A stretch of 64,000 nucleotides of DNA, taken from Rhynochetos jubatus (Eukaryota; Chordata; Aves; Eurypygiformes; Rhynochetidae). Under the pieces are notes generated by a model, which saw only the letters and a list, made by a program, of their open reading frames with translations, did not search any database and was not told the origin of the DNA. Positions 61,111-64,000 of this stretch are shown here, piece by piece. Numbering within the stretch: the stretch's first letter is position 1; each line of letters begins with the position of its first letter. A program made the translations under genes and the position numbers. The DNA lies in NCBI GenBank assembly GCA_027574665.1, contig CM050672.1, positions 11,330,001 to 11,394,000 on the forward strand, read 5' to 3'.

Positions 61111-64000
61111 CCAAAATGCAGCCAAAATCCAGCCCACATCCAGGAGATTCTCAAGAGCAGGGGTTGGAGCAAGCCAGGCCTCAAACCACGAGAAGCTCCA
61201 GCCCAAAAGGCAGCCAAAATCCAGCCCACATCCGGGAGAATATCAAGAGTAGGAGGTGGAGAAAGCCAGGCCTCAAACCACGAGAAGCTCCAGCCCAATG
61301 AGCAGCCAAAATCTAGCCCACATCCGGGAGAATCTCAAGAGCAGGGGGTGGAGCAAGCCAGGCCTCAAACCACGAGAAGCTCCAGCCCAAAAGGCAGCCA
61401 AAATGCAGCCCACATCCGGGAGAATCTCAAGAGCAGGGGGTGGAGCAAGCCAGGCCTCAAACCACGAGAAGCTCCAGCCCTAAAGGCAGCCAAAATGCAG
61501 CCCACATCCGGGAGAATCTCAAGAGCAGGGGGTGGAGCAAGCCAGGCCTCAAACCACGAGAAGCTCCAGCCCAAAAGGCAGCCAAAATCCAGCCCACATC
61601 CAGGACAATTTCAAGATCAGGGATTGGAGCAAGGCAGGCCTCAAACCACGAGAAGCTCCAGCCCACATGGCATCCAAAATCCAGCCCACATCCAGGAGAA
61701 TTTCAAGAGCAGGGGGTGGAGCAAGCCAGGCCTCAAACCACGAGAAGCTCCAGCCCAAAAGGCAGCCAAAATCCAGCCCACATCCGGGAGAATCTCAAGA
61801 GTAGGGGGTGGAGCAAGCCAAGCCTCAAACCACGAGAAGCTCCAGCCCAAAAGGCAACCAAAATCCAGCCCACATCCGGGAGAATATCAAGAGCAGGGGG
61901 TGCAGCAAGCCAGGCCTCAAACCTCGAGAAGCTCCAGCCCAAAAGGCAGCCAAAATGCAGCCCACATCCGGGAGAATCTGAAGAGCAGGGGGTGGAGCAA
62001 GCCAGGCCTCAAACCACGAGAAGCTCCAGCCCAAGATTCACCCAGAATGCAGCCCACATCCGGGAGAATCTCAAGAGCAGGGGGTGGAGCAAGGCAGGCC
62101 TCAAACCACGAGAAGCTCCAGCCCAAAAGGCAGCCAAAATCCAGCCCACATCCGGGAGAATATCAAGAGTAGGAGGTGGAGCAAGCCAGGCCTCAAACCA
62201 CGAGAAGCTCCAGCCCAAAAATCAGCCAAAATGCAGCCCACATCCAGGAGAATATCAAGAGCAGTGGGTGGAGCAAGCCAGGCCTCAAACCACGAGAAGC
62301 TCCAGCCCAAAAGGCAGCCAAAATGCAGCCCACATCCGGGAGAATCTCAAGAGCAGGGGGTGGAGCAAGCCAGGCCTCAAACCACGAGAAGCTCCAGCCC
62401 AAAAGGCAGCCAAAATCCAGCCCACCTCCGGGAGAATCTCAAGAGCAGGGGTTGGAGCAAGCCAGGCCTCAAACCACGAGAAGCTCCAGCCCAAAATGTA
62501 GCCAAAATCCAGCCCACATCCGGGAGAATCTCAAGAGCAGGGGGTGGAGCAAGCCAGGCCTCAAACCACGAGAAGCTCCAGCCCAAAAGGCAGCCAAAAT
62601 GCAGCCCACATCCGGGAGAATATCAAGAGCAGGGGGTGGAGCAAGCCAGGCCTCAAACCACGAGAAGCTCCAGCCCTAAAGGCAGCCAAAATGCAGCCCA
62701 CATCCGGGAGAATCTCAAGAGCAGGGGGTGGAGCAAGCCAGGCCTCAAACCACGAGAAGCTCCAGCCCAAAAGGCAGCCAAAATCCAGCCCACATCCAGG
62801 ACAATTTCAAGAGCAGGGGGTGGAGCAAGACAGGCCTCAAACCACGAGAAGCTCCAGCCCAAATGGCATCCAAAATCCAGCCCACATCCAGGAGAATTTC
62901 AAGAGCAGGGGGTGGAGCAAGCCAGGCCTCAAACCACGAGAAGCTCCAGCCCTAAAGGCAGCCAAAATGCAGCCCACATCCGGAAGATTCTCAAGAGCAG
63001 GGGGTGGAGCAAGCCAGGCCTCAAACCTCGAGAAGCTCCAGCCCAAAATGCAGCCAAAATGCAGCCCACATCCGGGTGAATCTCAAGAGTAGGGGGTGGA
63101 GCAAGCCAGGACTCAAACCACGAGAAGCTCCAGCCCAAAAGGCAGCCAAAATCCAGCCCACATCTGGGAGAATCTCAAGAGCAGGGGGTGCAGTAAGCCA
63201 GGCCTCAAACCTCGAGAAGCTCCAGCCCAAAAGGCAGCCAAAATGCAGCCCACATCCGGGAGAATCTCAAGAGCAGGGGGTGGAGCAAGCCAGGCCTCAA
63301 ACCACGAGAAGCTCCAGCCCAAAATGTAGCCAAAATCCAGCCCACATCCGGGAGAATCTCAAGAGCAGGGGGTGGAGCAAGCCAGGCCTCAAACCTCGAG
63401 AAGCTCCAGCCCAAAATGTAGCCAAAATCCAGCCCACATCCGGGAGAATCTCAAGAGCAGGGGGTGGAGCAAGCCAGGCCTCAAACCACGAGAAGCTCCA
63501 GCCCAAAAGGCAGCCAAAATGCAGCCCACATCCGGGAGAATCTCAAGAGCAGGGGGTGGAGCAAGCCAGGCCTCAAACCACGAGAAGCTCCAGCCCTAAA
63601 GGCAGCCAAAATGCAGCCCACATCCGGGAGAATCTCAAGAGCAGGGGCTGGAGCAAGCCAGGCCTCAAACCACGAGAAGCTCCAGCCCAAAAGGCAGCCA
63701 AAATCCAGCCCACATCCGGGACAATTTCAAGAGCAGGGGGTGGAGCAAGCCAGGCCCCAAACCACGAGAATCTCCAGCCCAAAATGCAGCCAAAATCCAG
63801 CCCACATCCGGCAGAATCTCAAGAGCAGTGGTTGGAGCAAGCCAGGCCTCAAACCTCGAGAAGCTCCAGCCCAAAATGCAGCCAAAATCCAGCCCACATC
63901 CGGGAGAATATCAAGAGCAGGGGGTGGAGCAAGCCAGGCCTCAAACCTCGAGAAGCTCCAGCCCAAAAGGCAGCCAAAATGCAGCCCACATCCGGGAGAA
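61111..64000 (+). repeat. Near-consensus satellite to the window end
   Basis: Regular 92-bp monomers with no phase change. Variants include ccaggacaatttcaag with catggcatcc or atggcatcc (near 61,600 and 62,803) and aaaatgtagcc. The array continues through the last base of the window with no sign of a boundary. Confidence 0.9.

Larger units (their letters stand above)
1..64000 (+). repeat. 92-bp tandem satellite array filling the window
   Basis: The entire window is made of a 92-bp monomer repeated head to tail in one orientation, about 697 copies. Landmarks recur in every monomer in fixed order: cacgagaagc, tccagccca, ggcagccaaaa, cacatccggg, agaatctcaag, agcagggggtgg, agcaagcc and aggcctcaaac. 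Following the phase along the window, it slips by a net 85 bp through three 23-bp losses, about twenty 1-bp losses and four 1-bp gains. Most monomers differ from consensus at only a few sites. Frequent alternatives are aaaatcc/aaaatgc, ggcagcc/tgcagcc, cacatcc/cacctcc, aatctc/aatatc/aatttc and ccacgag/cctcgag/ccatgag. No unique DNA interrupts the array and both window edges fall inside it. A satellite of this kind typically lies in constitutive heterochromatin such as pericentromeric or subtelomeric DNA. The location here is unknown. I do not recognise it as a named family. Confidence 0.99.

Noticed and set aside
1..64000. CRISPR array
   Set aside because: The repeats are directly contiguous 92-bp units with no unique spacers between constant repeats, and there are no associated genes.
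1..64000. tRNA-derived or SINE-like origin (A and B boxes)
   Set aside because: No GGTTCGANNCC-type B box or cloverleaf could be found in the monomer on either strand, and there is no poly-A tail or target-site duplication.

Overview
The whole 64-kb window is one uninterrupted head-to-tail satellite array. The monomer is 92 bp, always in the same orientation. Allowing for small deletions, the window holds about 697 copies. Both ends of the window lie inside the array, so its true length and flanks are not visible. I see no unique sequence, no gene, no RNA gene, no transposon and no CRISPR array. A monomer close to consensus is 58979-59070. By my count it has 31 A, 28 C, 26 G and 7 T (about 59% GC), and the + strand is strikingly poor in T.

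The organism cannot be named from this. A long, high-GC tandem satellite whose commonest variants sit at its two CpG sites as TpG or CpA points to a eukaryote with germline CpG methylation, most likely a vertebrate. That is inference. I do not recognise the monomer as a named satellite family.

Layout: (1) 1-10.7 kb is higher-order repeats (HORs). It has a 2,092-bp unit duplicated in tandem with no difference found (823-5057), a 2,024-bp unit (about 6.1-9.6 kb), and a coarser 52-53 monomer repeat (5.04-5.96 kb against 9.8-10.72 kb). It also holds three 69-bp truncated monomers and most of the 13 TATAAA-bearing variants. (2) 10.7-26 kb is a mosaic of segments shared at offsets of 31 to 90 monomers, with one block in three copies (12.64, 17.98 and 22.30 kb). 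(3) 26-36 kb has more scattered variants and less obvious higher-order order. (4) 36-46 kb is a collinear repeat of about 5.3-5.6 kb (58-61 monomers), with single-monomer gains and losses. (5) 46-57 kb carries short recent duplications (1,378, 551 and 2,389 bp). (6) 57.6-61.1 kb is a 1,748-bp, 19-monomer repeat. (7) 61.1-64 kb is near-consensus monomers.

Very long open frames (over 1,100 codons) run along the + strand but are not genes. None of the seven T residues in a consensus monomer begins a stop codon, so all three + frames are open, and 92 is not a multiple of three, so each frame cycles through three different peptides every 276 bp. Recognisable structure lies in the monomer itself: a possible ancestral 23-bp unit (92 = 4 x 23), a 10-nt inverted repeat and a partial CTCF-like G-rich core. 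The rest is in the record of slippage, unequal exchange and CpG decay.
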